A stretch of DNA of 64,000 nucleotides from Chamaesiphon minutus PCC 6605 (lineage in GTDB: Bacteria > Cyanobacteriota > Cyanobacteriia > Cyanobacteriales > Chamaesiphonaceae). The position numbers and the translations under genes are program-made. Below, piece by piece: positions 8,881-17,561 of this stretch. Location: assembly GCF_000317145.1 (NCBI RefSeq), contig NC_019697.1, positions 4,038,886-4,102,885 on the forward strand. Reading direction: 5' to 3'. Position 1 is the first letter of the stretch. Each line of letters begins with the position of its first letter. The notes under the pieces were generated by a model. It was not told where the DNA came from. It did not search any database and saw only the letters and a list, made by a program, of their open reading frames with translations.

Positions 8881-9264
8881 ATGAAACTCTCTGCTGTATC
8901 GCTCGGATTGTGCTCTTTGGCAACTCTATCTACGCTCGTTTCGTTACCAATTTCTCGTGCTCATGCTCAATGTATGATGAACGATACCAATATTCAAATG
9001 ACAATTAGCGGTTCGCGCAAACCGACCGAGCGTACTAATGATGTGACTCAACGTTCGACTGGCAATTGTGTCGGTAATTCTGTTAATTCTACCAACGTCC
9101 AAACTAATATCGGCGGTACCGAGCGCGCTACTCAAAATCGTCGCAGCAATCAACAAATTAATGGTGGTGGTGGCAATCCCAGTGGTGTAAATGTGCCGAC
9201 TGTTAAATTCCGTCAAAACGTGCAGATCGATGTCTACAATGCCGCAGATAAGCTTCATAAATAA
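8881..9264 (+). CDS. Small exported protein of unknown function
   Basis: 127 residues. Residues 1-29 form a typical Sec signal peptide (MKLSAVSLGL... with cleavage after SRAHA). The mature part has two early cysteines (QCMMNDTN and GNCVGNS) and is rich in Asn, Gln, Thr and Gly, with repeated TN-Q/NVQT-type beta-strand patterns (NIQMTISG, NVQTNIGG, NVQIDVYN). No family is recognised. The strand periodicity hints at a secreted beta-fold protein. A GC-rich hairpin at 9350-9368 lies downstream. Confidence 0.7.
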   Translation: MKLSAVSLGLCSLATLSTLVSLPISRAHAQCMMNDTNIQMTISGSRKPTERTNDVTQRSTGNCVGNSVNSTNVQTNIGGTERATQNRRSNQQINGGGGNPSGVNVPTVKFRQNVQIDVYNAADKLHK

Positions 9265-9349
9265 TTAAACTTGCTAGGTTTAGTCAGTTAAACTAATTGA
9301 TGATTGATAATTGGGTTGTTAAACTGGGGTGTCCACAAGCGATGTTTTT

Positions 9350-9368
9350 ATGCGGGGGAACCCCGCAT
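9350..9368. repeat. Short GC-rich hairpin between convergent genes
   Basis: ATGCGGGG-GAA-CCCCGCAT is a perfect 8-bp stem with a 3-nt loop and no T-tract. It may act as an RNA 3'-end structure for the genes on either side. Confidence 0.5.
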
Positions 9369-9423
9369 GAACATGTCAAGATGGGGTAACTTTACAGATT
9401 ATTGGAACCAGATTTAGTAGATT

Positions 9424-12400
9424 TTACACCGCCAATTGACTCAAGAATTGTAGCGATTTAACTATATAACTCGCACAGATAGGTGGTGAAGTTTGATAGA
9501 AAGCACTCCAAGCAAACGACTTATACAAATCGTAGTTAGCCGGGTTAAAAGCTGATGAATCCAGCGGTGTCGATGTTACCTTGGTTAAATCTGCATCCAG
9601 CCAAGCCAAGCGGACGGCGTGACCGATTAGAACATCTAGCACTATATACTCTTCGATCTTTAATGCTGGATTGCGCTCGGACAAAGCCGCCAAAGCCATT
9701 AAAGCTTCAATATTTAATTGTCGATATTCTGGAGCGACGATCTTGTTGAGCAAATGCTCGATTCTGAGCGCAAAATTTTTCTCACCTGGTGTCATTTCTG
9801 ATAAGATAATTGCACTATCGAGGCGATTTCTCTTTTCAAGTTTATCGCCGATCGCGATGCCTTTACAATGTTCTAGCAATCGCCAGACACTGGGATAAAA
9901 ATCTCGATCGACTCGATCGATCGTGCCATCTTTACGGCGTTGATATCGCCAATCGATCGTTGGCGTATCGGGTTGATGTTCGAGCGTGGCGATATCGTTA
10001 GTAACTATCAGATCGGTCGTCCATTTAATTTGTTGCTGAGACTGGTTGAGGTGCAATGATTCTTGCTGAAACACCGTCTGGCCGACACCTTGATAATCAG
10101 TCAATACTTGATGAAGTCTGGTTTGAATTTCAAACGGACTCAGATCCATTAATTTCTCATAAGCTTCATCTTGAGCGATGCGTAACTCGATCGCTAGTTC
10201 GCTAGTTAATAAAATAATTAAATATCCGACTCGGAGTGTCAGCAACCCTTTAACTAAAGTTGGCTGCGATTTAATTAACAAACCTAGATAGATAATTATT
10301 TCTTGAGTCAATACTCGATCGCGAATATCTTCACGGCAAAACTTATCGATTTTTTCGATAATTTCGGTATGGGACATCGGTCGATCGATCAGCGCGGCTT
10401 CGCTATAAGCCATTCCCACGGTGAGTTGTTTGCCCGAGATCGAAATATCTGTCACCGCATCGGATAAACTAATCTCAACTTTATCTAACAATCCCGCAGC
10501 ATACCGCACGATCGCCCAATGTGGACGATTGCTAAAATTACCTGCTTTAAAATAAACTTCATCGAGTAAGTCAGAAACAGTTACTTTGACATCTGTGCCA
10601 CCAAACCCTGTATTAAAACTTAAACCTTTTAATTTAGTTAAAGTGTGTAATAATTCGATTTGCTGATAGATATTCTCCGAGCCTCTGAGTTGTTTGAGCA
10701 ATGACGTGATATTAGTTTCGGCTTCTAATAAAAATTCTTGATTACTAGTTAAGGGTTGATTGCGATCGGGAGTATAAGCTAAATAATAGCGTTGCGGTGC
10801 GACGGGATTGGCAGTAGTCAGATCGAATTTAAAATCGTGGACATTATCGATCCGTTCGACTCCTGCTGTCAGTTTTAACTGATTGAGATTTCCCAACCGG
10901 ATCGGTACGCCATTGCATTTACCCTGCTGGAATTCAGTAATTAATTCTAGCAACGGCGAAGAATATTGTTGACCTTTAAATTCATCTTGTCCTTCCTGCA
11001 ATAATGATTTAGTCAATAATAATGTAATTGTCGGACGACCTAATTGCGTCCACTGTTCGCTAATATAAGCAATCTCTGCCTTAATTTGTGAAATTAGGAA
11101 GTGATAATCAAAAGTCAGATAAAACTGCTGTGAATCTAAAAATGCTGGGAGAAAGACGATCGTATCGCTGCAAATATTAAAGATTCGGGAAGTAGTCAGA
11201 CTCCGCAACCGTCGCACCGGACGACCAGTCAAACCCAGTTTATCATTCCGACCGATTTGGGCATAGGCGGCGGCTAATTCGGTGGATTGGCGGACTTGAA
11301 TTGGGGCGATTTGCGAGGGTACCTGGGTGGCAATCCCATACTCCGCAAGTTGTGATTGTAGATCCTCATCCTCAGCAATCAGCGCGATTTGAACCGTCCG
11401 GCGGCGTTTGTTGCCGATGCGTAAATGGCGTCCGAGCGGGTCTAGATCGCCAGGTGCCAGAAATCGATCGAATAACAATTCGCCTAGGAAGTAGAGGCTC
11501 TGCGCCCAGACTAAAGGGAGATTTTCATTCGGCAATCTCGCTTGCGAGTGCGGTTGCGATCGTTCGGCGGCGATTAGCTGTTTGGGCACATAATATAGTT
11601 CTGGTAATAACGGCGTGTCGTTCACCTCTACCGCGATACCTGCAAGCAAGGTCCGATATTTCTCGATCGCTCCAGCATCGCCACTAAACAGCGCGTCTAA
11701 ATATAAATAAGTAAAAAATAACGGCCATTCACACTCAATTCCTTCAAATTTGAGCAGTTCCTCTGGCTCGTAATGAAGGCGGGTGGTATCTTCTAGCACC
11801 GTCTGATGTCCGTCGCGCAAAAATCGCTTACAGCCATATTTACCTTCCAACTTCTCGACAATCTTCGTCCGCGTGCGATTGACTAACTGCGGATCTACCA
11901 CGGCAAAGGCAGGAAACCCAATAATACTCAATAACGCCGCGTCTGTCTCTTTAGAACTCGACTCCCGTGGTAACAGCGAAGCCAACGTCAATCTCGCTCT
12001 GGCAATCTCATCGGGTAAAACATGAATTACCGATGCCTGCGAACCTCTGGCTCCAAATAAATCTAACCCATTAATCGCTTCGAGTGCGGCTTTGGCCATC
12101 CCGATCGAACTGGCATTTAATTCTACACTGCCGTGATTGATCTTATCGCCGCGCTCCCACAGTCCGAAGTCGGGAGTCCGATAGGTGCGCCCGATATAGT
12201 AAACCAAGTTTTGGACAAAATTGACCTCATCGAGAGTGTAAATTACAGGTAACCCCGATGCGGTCATCTGCGCCAAGATCAGAATATATAAGGATGTCGC
12301 ATCTAATTGGAGATGTCCCCACTCATCATCGCCGACGACGATATCGCCAGTGTGAGTACTATACTTAGCATGGAGCGCATCTAAAGGCGATTGTGTCTGT

Positions 12401-12705
12401 TTGAACTGCTCCACCTTATCAGCTTGGCGCAACATACAAAACAGCAAGCCCCGCATCAATTTGACAACGCTCTGCTCCAACTCATACAACCGCCCTGGCG
12501 GTGCATCTACTTTGCGATATGCCAACGCCAATCCCCACACGGCAAGGATGGTGTAGACGTTATCTCGCACCCAAGCATCGGTATAATCACCATGGGCGGT
12601 AATGGCCGTACTGGCTGGAAATAATCCGGTAATCGGATTTTGGCGGTTGAGGATAATCGATTCAATCTGCTGGTAGTATCGATCGAGTTGCTGAGAACGA
12701 TTCAT
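9424..12705 (-). CDS. Glycoside hydrolase family 15/phosphorylase kinase regulatory-subunit-like protein
   Basis: 1093 residues from the ATG at 12705. The frame is open to 12843, but the extra 46 residues are low-complexity and unlike the family. The N-terminal half has an (alpha/alpha)6 glucoamylase-like domain: NPITGLFPAST, YTDAWVRDNVYTILAVWGLALAYR and later GDDEWGHLQLDATSLYILIL. This is characteristic of cyanobacterial proteins annotated as phosphorylase kinase alpha/beta-like GH15 proteins. The rest is long and helical. It may bind or hydrolyse alpha-glucans; a role with glycogen metabolism is plausible, but the glgA gene lies 36 kb away and there is no operon link. Confidence 0.8.
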   Translation of the reverse strand: MNRSQQLDRYYQQIESIILNRQNPITGLFPASTAITAHGDYTDAWVRDNVYTILAVWGLALAYRKVDAPPGRLYELEQSVVKLMRGLLFCMLRQADKVEQFKQTQSPLDALHAKYSTHTGDIVVGDDEWGHLQLDATSLYILILAQMTASGLPVIYTLDEVNFVQNLVYYIGRTYRTPDFGLWERGDKINHGSVELNASSIGMAKAALEAINGLDLFGARGSQASVIHVLPDEIARARLTLASLLPRESSSKETDAALLSIIGFPAFAVVDPQLVNRTRTKIVEKLEGKYGCKRFLRDGHQTVLEDTTRLHYEPEELLKFEGIECEWPLFFTYLYLDALFSGDAGAIEKYRTLLAGIAVEVNDTPLLPELYYVPKQLIAAERSQPHSQARLPNENLPLVWAQSLYFLGELLFDRFLAPGDLDPLGRHLRIGNKRRRTVQIALIAEDEDLQSQLAEYGIATQVPSQIAPIQVRQSTELAAAYAQIGRNDKLGLTGRPVRRLRSLTTSRIFNICSDTIVFLPAFLDSQQFYLTFDYHFLISQIKAEIAYISEQWTQLGRPTITLLLTKSLLQEGQDEFKGQQYSSPLLELITEFQQGKCNGVPIRLGNLNQLKLTAGVERIDNVHDFKFDLTTANPVAPQRYYLAYTPDRNQPLTSNQEFLLEAETNITSLLKQLRGSENIYQQIELLHTLTKLKGLSFNTGFGGTDVKVTVSDLLDEVYFKAGNFSNRPHWAIVRYAAGLLDKVEISLSDAVTDISISGKQLTVGMAYSEAALIDRPMSHTEIIEKIDKFCREDIRDRVLTQEIIIYLGLLIKSQPTLVKGLLTLRVGYLIILLTSELAIELRIAQDEAYEKLMDLSPFEIQTRLHQVLTDYQGVGQTVFQQESLHLNQSQQQIKWTTDLIVTNDIATLEHQPDTPTIDWRYQRRKDGTIDRVDRDFYPSVWRLLEHCKGIAIGDKLEKRNRLDSAIILSEMTPGEKNFALRIEHLLNKIVAPEYRQLNIEALMALAALSERNPALKIEEYIVLDVLIGHAVRLAWLDADLTKVTSTPLDSSAFNPANYDLYKSFAWSAFYQTSPPICASYIVKSLQFLSQLAV

Positions 12706-12873
12706 AGTGTGAGTTGTAAGCAAGCGGTGAGGAAGGCAGAGGGTAGAGGGTAGAGGAGATGGTAGAGGCCGAAGCTCGACGGAGGATAGGTTTATTGTAG
12801 ATGGCGAGTTGCGCTTAAATCTGAAAGCTAGCAAAGTCAACATTGCTCATTCATACACCCGATCTCGAAAAAA

Positions 12874-12945
12874 TTTACAAATATTTTAAAATCCTTGCCA
12901 TTTTGCTGTTTATCCGTTACATTAGTACACATCAGCAGTTATAAA
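12874..12945 (+). promoter_or_regulatory. hli promoter with HLR1-like (RpaB) elements
   Basis: TTACAT (12917-12922), a 17-nt spacer and TATAAA (12940-12945) form a promoter about 20 nt upstream of a GGAG ribosome site. An HLR1-like pair lies upstream: TTTACAAA, 2 nt, TTTTAAAA (12874-12891). GTTACATT at 12916-12923 is another perfect half-site overlapping the -35 box. HLR1, bound by RpaB, is known to control hli genes; occupancy here is inferred. Confidence 0.5.
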
Positions 12946-12971
12946 TCTTTACACATCCTGGAGTTAAGACT

Positions 12972-13130
12972 ATGCAGACTTCTACACCCAAAAAAGACGA
13001 AATTCAATTCGGTTTTACTCCTTCAGCAGAACTCTTAAACGGACGTCTGGCGATGATCGGCTTCGTTGCAGCCCTCATCACTGAATTAGTCACCGGACAA
13101 GGAACCTTACACTTCCTTGGATTGATGTAA
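12972..13130 (+). CDS. hli: High-light-inducible one-helix chlorophyll-binding protein (Hlip/SCP)
   Basis: 52 residues; translation [15 protein letters not shown], then [20 protein letters not shown]. It contains the chlorophyll-binding ExxNGRxAMxGF signature ([12 protein letters not shown]) and one membrane helix, ending [12 protein letters not shown]. Length and motif match the cyanobacterial Hlip family. These thylakoid proteins bind chlorophyll and carotenoid and act in photoprotection and photosystem assembly under high light. A GGAG ribosome site lies at 12959-12962, HLR1-like elements lie upstream and a strong terminator lies downstream, so it is a single-gene unit. Confidence 0.93.
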   Translation: MQTSTPKKDEIQFGFTPSAELLNGRLAMIGFVAALITELVTGQGTLHFLGLM

Positions 13131-13156
13131 TCGCTATCGCTTCGCCCGATTTCATC

Positions 13157-13185
13157 AAAGCTGGGATAACAACCCAGCTTTTTTT
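13157..13185 (+). terminator. Rho-independent terminator of the hli gene
   Basis: AAAGCTGGG (13157-13165) pairs with CCCAGCTTT (13173-13181), continuing into an unbroken T-tract to 13185. Loop is 7 nt. Confidence 0.9.
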
Positions 13186-13415
13186 GTGCGTATTTTTGCC
13201 AAGCAATCGCCGAGAGGAAGATAAAGAATCGAAACTGCTACCTAATTTTTACCTGCGACTGTTCGCGTTGCCTTCCCGAAGGGTTCTACCCGCTGGGGTA
13301 GGTCGTAAATTGGGTTCGAGATGGGAGTATAAAGCGAATTTAGTGGTGACATAGTGCGATCGATGCCGAGATAGCTGGGTACTCTAAATCGTACAGCATC
13401 TAGATCGACACTTTC

Positions 13416-13907
13416 ATGGCATACTGGCTGACAATCGAACTCCAACATGGCAAAATTGCCCCACTTCCCCGCGCCATGGACGCACAAGCGCAGGGACTGG
13501 TTTACGGCACCACTGTACCCCAACTATTGCATCAACTAGATCGCATTGCCCAAAAACTGGGAGTAGCCAGAATTGAGCAATTTATCTACAAAAATCCTAA
13601 AGGCTACACAAAACTGTTGGCAGAAGCCGAAGCCGAAGGCAATGCCGTTCTCGCCTCCGCCATGCGCGCAGAAATCGCCATTCTCGCCGAACAACCTCGC
13701 TGGCACGAACCAAATAGCGCGCGGCAAACTATTCAGAGTTTAAAAGAGTTTTTAGCTACCAATCCACATATTTTAGCAGACAAAAATCCGCAAACGACTA
13801 CTGAATGGACGCTCTGGGATTTAGAAGCATACGATCGAATTCTTACGGATCTCGAACATCGTGGCGTTAAATTCGCTTTCGTCGAACGCCAGCTCGATCT
13901 CAATTAG
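13416..13907 (+). CDS. Conserved cyanobacterial protein of unknown function
   Basis: 163 residues beginning MAYWLTIELQHG. No signal peptide or membrane segment. The sequence is soluble, mixed alpha/beta and slightly acidic, with a helical middle (TVPQLLHQLDRIAQKLGV) and an EAEAEG stretch. The start is the first ATG; the gene lies 46 bases before the FKBP gene on the same strand, so the two may be co-transcribed. I do not recognise a named domain. Confidence 0.7.
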   Translation: MAYWLTIELQHGKIAPLPRAMDAQAQGLVYGTTVPQLLHQLDRIAQKLGVARIEQFIYKNPKGYTKLLAEAEAEGNAVLASAMRAEIAILAEQPRWHEPNSARQTIQSLKEFLATNPHILADKNPQTTTEWTLWDLEAYDRILTDLEHRGVKFAFVERQLDLN

Positions 13908-13956
13908 CAATTCGGTAAATATGATATGGTGGGTAACTAGAAATTGAGGTGCATTG

Positions 13957-14466
13957 ATGAGAAAAATTTTAGTGGGTTCTATTTGGCTACTTGGCTGTAG
14001 TACTTTAGGTGCATTTTTGCAATTTGCGATATTGAGTAATACCAGTGCGATCGCCGTTAGTAATTCTGCACATCAGCAGCCCGATCTAAATACAATTGCG
14101 TTAACTGTCAGTAAAAGTGCCAAAACAATTACAACTCCTTCTGGCTTAAAATACACCGTACTCAAAGCAGGTAAAGGAGCTAAACCTAAAAAAGGACAAA
14201 CAGTTTTCGTTCACTATACTGGTACGCTCACCAATGGTACCAAGTTTGATAGTTCTCGCGATCGCGGTCAACCTTTTAGTTTTCCAGTAGGTGAAGGCAG
14301 AGTAATTCCTGGTTGGGACGAAGCTTTGGGCACGATGAAAGTCGGCGAACGTCGGAAGTTAACTATTCCGCCCAATTTGGCTTATGGTGCGGCGGGTGCT
14401 GGTGGCGTAATTCCACCCAACGCGACGCTAATTTTTGATGTCGAATTACTCAAGATTGGTAATTAA
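13957..14466 (+). CDS. FKBP-type peptidyl-prolyl cis-trans isomerase, exported or membrane-anchored
   Basis: 169 residues from the ATG at 13957, with a GAGGTG ribosome site at 13946-13951. A TTG one codon upstream is less likely. Residues 1-28 form a signal or anchor segment ([19 protein letters not shown]), with a Cys in the hydrophobic core. The FKBP domain occupies about residues 63-169: [22 protein letters not shown]..., [36 protein letters not shown] and [23 protein letters not shown]. The conserved aromatic and Asp residues of the active site are present. It probably folds proteins in the periplasm or lumen. Confidence 0.92.
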   Translation: MRKILVGSIWLLGCSTLGAFLQFAILSNTSAIAVSNSAHQQPDLNTIALTVSKSAKTITTPSGLKYTVLKAGKGAKPKKGQTVFVHYTGTLTNGTKFDSSRDRGQPFSFPVGEGRVIPGWDEALGTMKVGERRKLTIPPNLAYGAAGAGGVIPPNATLIFDVELLKIGN

Positions 14467-14982
14467 CTGTAAGCTTGCTTTAGTTCTTTACTCTGTCTAA
14501 ATCTATCCGAGTCGGTATTTTTAATATCTAAAATCCAGCTAGATGTGATGAGATTTTTTCCTTGATAATGGGCGGATGATTTGGGCGATCTGATGGTGAT
14601 TTCATGATTGGTATTCTCACTCTCATGATATAAACAAAGGTGTCTAGACCTGGGGATGCAATATTCAAATAATCTTTCAAACGGGATAGGAGATGAAACA
14701 CCTTCACCAATGTCGTAGCCATCCAGCCCCAGAACCATGCTTCTAATCAGGCATCTGCACTATTGAACTCTCGGTTTTAACTGTCTAGACACCTACGACG
14801 TTAACCGATAAGTCGCCTCTTGAGTGTTTCTTTCATTTGTAGCGGGCGGTGCGCCGCCAGTGCGCCTGCTTCTAAGGAACTTAATCTGGAATCAGCTCAC
14901 AGCAAGGATCTGTAAGTTGGGTTGAAGAATGAAACCCAACCCGCCCAACCAAAGTTTCTTTCACCTATTAGACGACGTTTAC
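14467..14982. other. Intergenic region with inverted repeats and no supported gene
   Basis: A 91-codon minus-strand frame (14463-14738) is open but resembles nothing I know and overlaps the FKBP stop, so it is not called. AGGTGTCTAGAC (14638-14649) and its exact reverse complement (14783-14794) bracket 157 bp and could be the ends of a small non-autonomous element. A GTTGGGTT-type inverted repeat with AAACCCAAC at about 14917-14941 is a widespread cyanobacterial palindrome. The region ends at the ISL3 element. Confidence 0.4.
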
Positions 14983-16414
14983 GGGTTCTCCAGTACCTAA
15001 TGTGCTAAATCAATAATTGAATCTCCAAGTTAGCAAGCATCTGTTTCGGAAGTTGTTGAAATTAGTGAAGCCATAAGCAGTACGCTTGATGAGCTTAATC
15101 TTATTATTAATTCCCTCAACTACACCACTAGTAGTTCGCTCATCAAAGTAAGCAACTATCTCTGTTAACCATCGCGAGATTGTGCCACAACTATTTGGCA
15201 AATGCTGCTTGGCTCTTACCAGCCAATGTCTAATTTTCAATAGTCCTCTCATCCACGATGTTGTTTTTTCCATTATCTCTCTCCATTTTTCTTTGAGTAG
15301 ATGTGCTGCCCTAATGTTGGCAAATTCTTCTCTAACCTGCTTGAGCTTCTCTTGTTCTTTCTCCTCTCTTAACTCTTTTTCATTTTTTAGCAGCGCATAT
15401 TTACTCGATTTTATTACTGCCAATTGCCGAGTGTATTCATTCTTTTGCTCTAATGTCTTTGCGGATTTAAGTTTAGCCTCTATCGCTCTTTTTTCTTGTT
15501 TTCTCAGCTTATCTAACTCACTATTTATTTGCGCTGTTACATGAAATCTGTCTGCTACTACTTGAGCATTAGGCATCACTTCTATCGCTAAGCTTTTATA
15601 CCCTTTCCATAAGTCTATGCTGACTTCTTCGATCCTTTCCAGTACCTCTGTCCCCCATCCTTTCAGGATTTTCTCTATTTCTTCACTCTTTCTGCTTTCG
15701 ATTATTGCTAATAATTTTCCTCGCTCTATATCTACTAATACTGCACAATATTTTCCTTGTCCTTTTACCATTGCTATTTCATCTATTCCCAGTTTTCTTA
15801 AATCCGTTGGCTTTTCTCCGTTTAGCTCTGCTGCTGCGTCTTCAATTATTCTCTCTATTTCTGCTGTCGTCATTACTCCTGTTCTAGCTACGCTCTGAAT
15901 ATCTCCTTCTAGTGCTTCTGCTAGGATTTTTTTAGCTAGTCTTGAAGTATATGTTCTTCTGCCTTTAACAAATTCTAGTTGTTCGCTAAATGGTTTTTGA
16001 CATTTTTTACATTTAAATTGTCTTCTGTTTATTTCTAGGTGAACTTGCTGCTCTCCCCACGGCAAATCTTTTACTATGTATCTATTATTCTGATGTAAGC
16101 TACTACTCTTCGTTCCGCATCTATGGCATTTGCTTTCTTTCTTTATTGCTTCTACCTGTAAGATGATGCCTATTCCTTCATATTGTCGCTGCGACTCTAC
16201 TCGCATTCCTTCTATTCCTAATAGCTCCGTTAGTAGCTTGAGTTCCTTTTTTGTTGCCACTTGCCCTGCCCGCCGCTCTTCTTACTATTTCTTCCTCTCT
16301 TCATTATCTTGCTTTTCCTCTCCTCGTCAGCAGTTTTGACATATTTATTTTATTTTCTTTCTCTTGTACTGCCTCGATTCTCATTTAATTAGCACATTAG
16401 GTACTGGAGAACCC
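14983..16414 (-). mobile_element. ISL3-family insertion sequence
   Basis: 1432 bp with perfect 26-bp terminal inverted repeats at 14983-15008 and 16389-16414 (outer bases GGGTTCTCCAGTACC). GTTTAC occurs immediately outside both ends (14977-14982 and 16415-16420). It may be the target duplication, although ISL3 elements usually give 8 bp. The single transposase gene is intact. The element lies next to a truncated NadS-like antitoxin. Confidence 0.88.
15010..16260 (-). CDS. ISL3-family transposase
   Basis: 416 residues. An N-terminal zinc-binding region has CHRCGTKSS and a second CKKCQKPF pair within the first 95 residues. The DDE domain follows: LGIDEIAMVKGQGKYCAVLVD, then VVADRFHVTAQIN, a charged coiled region (about residues 250-310) and the C-terminal TTSGVVEGINNKIKLIKRTAYG with the final glutamate. 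This arrangement is diagnostic for ISL3. The frame is intact and lies between perfect terminal repeats, so the element may be active. Confidence 0.93.
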   Translation of the reverse strand: MATKKELKLLTELLGIEGMRVESQRQYEGIGIILQVEAIKKESKCHRCGTKSSSLHQNNRYIVKDLPWGEQQVHLEINRRQFKCKKCQKPFSEQLEFVKGRRTYTSRLAKKILAEALEGDIQSVARTGVMTTAEIERIIEDAAAELNGEKPTDLRKLGIDEIAMVKGQGKYCAVLVDIERGKLLAIIESRKSEEIEKILKGWGTEVLERIEEVSIDLWKGYKSLAIEVMPNAQVVADRFHVTAQINSELDKLRKQEKRAIEAKLKSAKTLEQKNEYTRQLAVIKSSKYALLKNEKELREEKEQEKLKQVREEFANIRAAHLLKEKWREIMEKTTSWMRGLLKIRHWLVRAKQHLPNSCGTISRWLTEIVAYFDERTTSGVVEGINNKIKLIKRTAYGFTNFNNFRNRCLLTWRFNY

Positions 16415-16426
16415 GTTTACGTCAGC

Positions 16427-16567
16427 TCAGATGCTCTGAAAGAGAATCGCAGGTAAACACAATCTGTCAAATTCACGCATTGTCACCCGATCCATTAGAC
16501 CCGTTTCATATAAATCCTTTGCTGTCTCGTGGACTGCTTCAAGAATCAGCGATTTTTTCTTCCGCAT
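16427..16567 (-). pseudogene. Truncated NadS-like antitoxin/XRE regulator remnant
   Basis: 46 codons from the ATG at 16567: MRKKKSLILEAVHETAKDLY, ETGLMDRVTMREFDRLCLP, then AILFQSI and a stop. The first 39 residues match the N-terminus of NadS-type transcriptional regulators paired with RelE/HigB-like toxins. Full-length members continue with an XRE helix-turn-helix, which is absent here. The break lies just outside the right end of the ISL3 element, so IS-associated deletion is the likely cause. No cognate RelE-type toxin remains nearby. Confidence 0.65.
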
Positions 16568-16607
16568 TGCAATTTATCTCTATTAATTCATCTTCTAATT
16601 TTGTAAC

Positions 16608-16970
16608 TTAAATATCTGCTTCAATGACAGTTACGATCGCAATGACGATCGAGTTTATTTCTTCTGGGGTAAGAGATCCTAGTTTGCGGATAAATCGCTG
16701 GAGATCGACACCGCGAAGCTGGAGAGTATCGACACTAGAATCTTTGCTCAAACCATTGTCGGAATTAGGATTCAATTTAACATGCCATAAATTTCCCACA
16801 TACCAATCTTTCCAGTCGGTAATCGGAGCAACTAGCTTAATAGGTAATACGCCAATATTATTCGAGCTGATGATTACTGCTGGTCTAATTTTCCTGATTT
16901 CTGTACCGAGAGTCGGGTCAAAATTGACCATCCACACCTCGCCGCGTTGTGGCGGATTCGAGCTAGTCAT
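16608..16970 (-). CDS. PemK/MazF-type endoribonuclease toxin
   Basis: 120 residues. RGEVWMVNFDPTLGTEIRKIRPAVIIS is the N-terminal signature of PemK/MazF toxins; the later core VAPITDW and KDSSVDTLQLRGVDLQRF also fit. Such toxins cut mRNA in single-stranded sites and are neutralised by an upstream antitoxin. The start overlaps the end of the antitoxin gene by 8 bases, typical of a translationally coupled toxin-antitoxin operon transcribed leftwards. Confidence 0.9.
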   Translation of the reverse strand: MTSSNPPQRGEVWMVNFDPTLGTEIRKIRPAVIISSNNIGVLPIKLVAPITDWKDWYVGNLWHVKLNPNSDNGLSKDSSVDTLQLRGVDLQRFIRKLGSLTPEEINSIVIAIVTVIEADI

Positions 16971-17238
16971 CGATAATGTCTCCAGCCATCAATTCTCGCC
17001 ATTCGGTTGATGTCTGATAGTGTTCGACCATCTGTTGGGCTTGTTGGGCTAGAATCAGTTGTCTTTGGGCTAATGGTTTACGCAGAAAAGCCCGCCGATC
17101 TTCTAATGTTAACTCGGTCTTGCTGTTAGACCACTCGAAATCGGGTAATATAGATAGTCTCTGTTTGACTAATTCCCGTTCGGCTGGGGGAAGGGTTTCA
17201 ACCATTTGCACGATCGAATCTACTAGCTGAGTATTCAT
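16963..17238 (-). CDS. Probable antitoxin of the PemK/MazF pair
   Basis: 91 residues, MNTQLVDSIVQMVETLPPAERELVKQRL at the start. It is a small, acidic, helical protein with no obvious DNA-binding domain. Its role is inferred from position: directly upstream of, and overlapping, a PemK toxin gene. The PPAERELV segment resembles antitoxins commonly seen with cyanobacterial MazF-like toxins. Confidence 0.75.
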   Translation of the reverse strand: MNTQLVDSIVQMVETLPPAERELVKQRLSILPDFEWSNSKTELTLEDRRAFLRKPLAQRQLILAQQAQQMVEHYQTSTEWRELMAGDIIDD

Positions 17239-17314
17239 TGATAGGTAAGCTCAGGAATCTAGCTACTATTATATCTAGAGCCGCGATCGTTGGCGTAGCC
17301 TACCGTAGTGGGAC

Positions 17315-17405
17315 GACAAGCTTAAAAATGTGGGTAAAGCGATCGCTTAAAGTATTACTGGTTGTATTTTTTACGGTTCTGAATGCCCACAATTTTAAGC
17401 GTGTC
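17315..17405. repeat. Imperfect 20-bp inverted repeat, possible hairpin RNA or MITE
   Basis: The sequence at 17315-17334 (GACAAGCTTAAAAATGTGGG) matches the reverse complement of 17386-17405 at 18 of 20 positions, enclosing 51 bases that include the palindrome AAGCGATCGCTT. No credible ORF covers it. It lies in a 323-base gap between the antitoxin and the next minus-strand gene. Confidence 0.45.
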
Positions 17406-17561
17406 GAGCCAGTAGGTAATCGACACCAAATTAGAGAGTTAGATGTTGCTGAGGTGAGTGGTATAGATGGGTAAGATGAGGATCGATCGCTATCCCAAAT
17501 CAAGCAAATATCTTGCCATTTATAGATTAGAGATAATTGTTGATCGAATCGTTATAAATAC

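Noticed and set aside
9555..9898. Plus-strand frames within the GH15-like gene
   Set aside because: Antisense shadows of a 1093-codon gene.
12706..12843. Longer N-terminus for the GH15-like protein
   Set aside because: The extra 46 residues are low-complexity and precede the family's usual MNRSQQLDRYY-type start.
13242..13523. 93-codon minus frame before the 13.4 kb gene
   Set aside because: Antisense to the 5' end of a better-supported gene; no family.
14463..14738. 91-codon frame on the minus strand after the FKBP gene
   Set aside because: No recognisable family, overlaps the FKBP stop, a competing frame is equally long; likely chance ORF.
15182..15898. Plus-strand frames antisense to the ISL3 transposase
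   Set aside because: Low-complexity Ser/Leu/Phe-rich shadows of the transposase.
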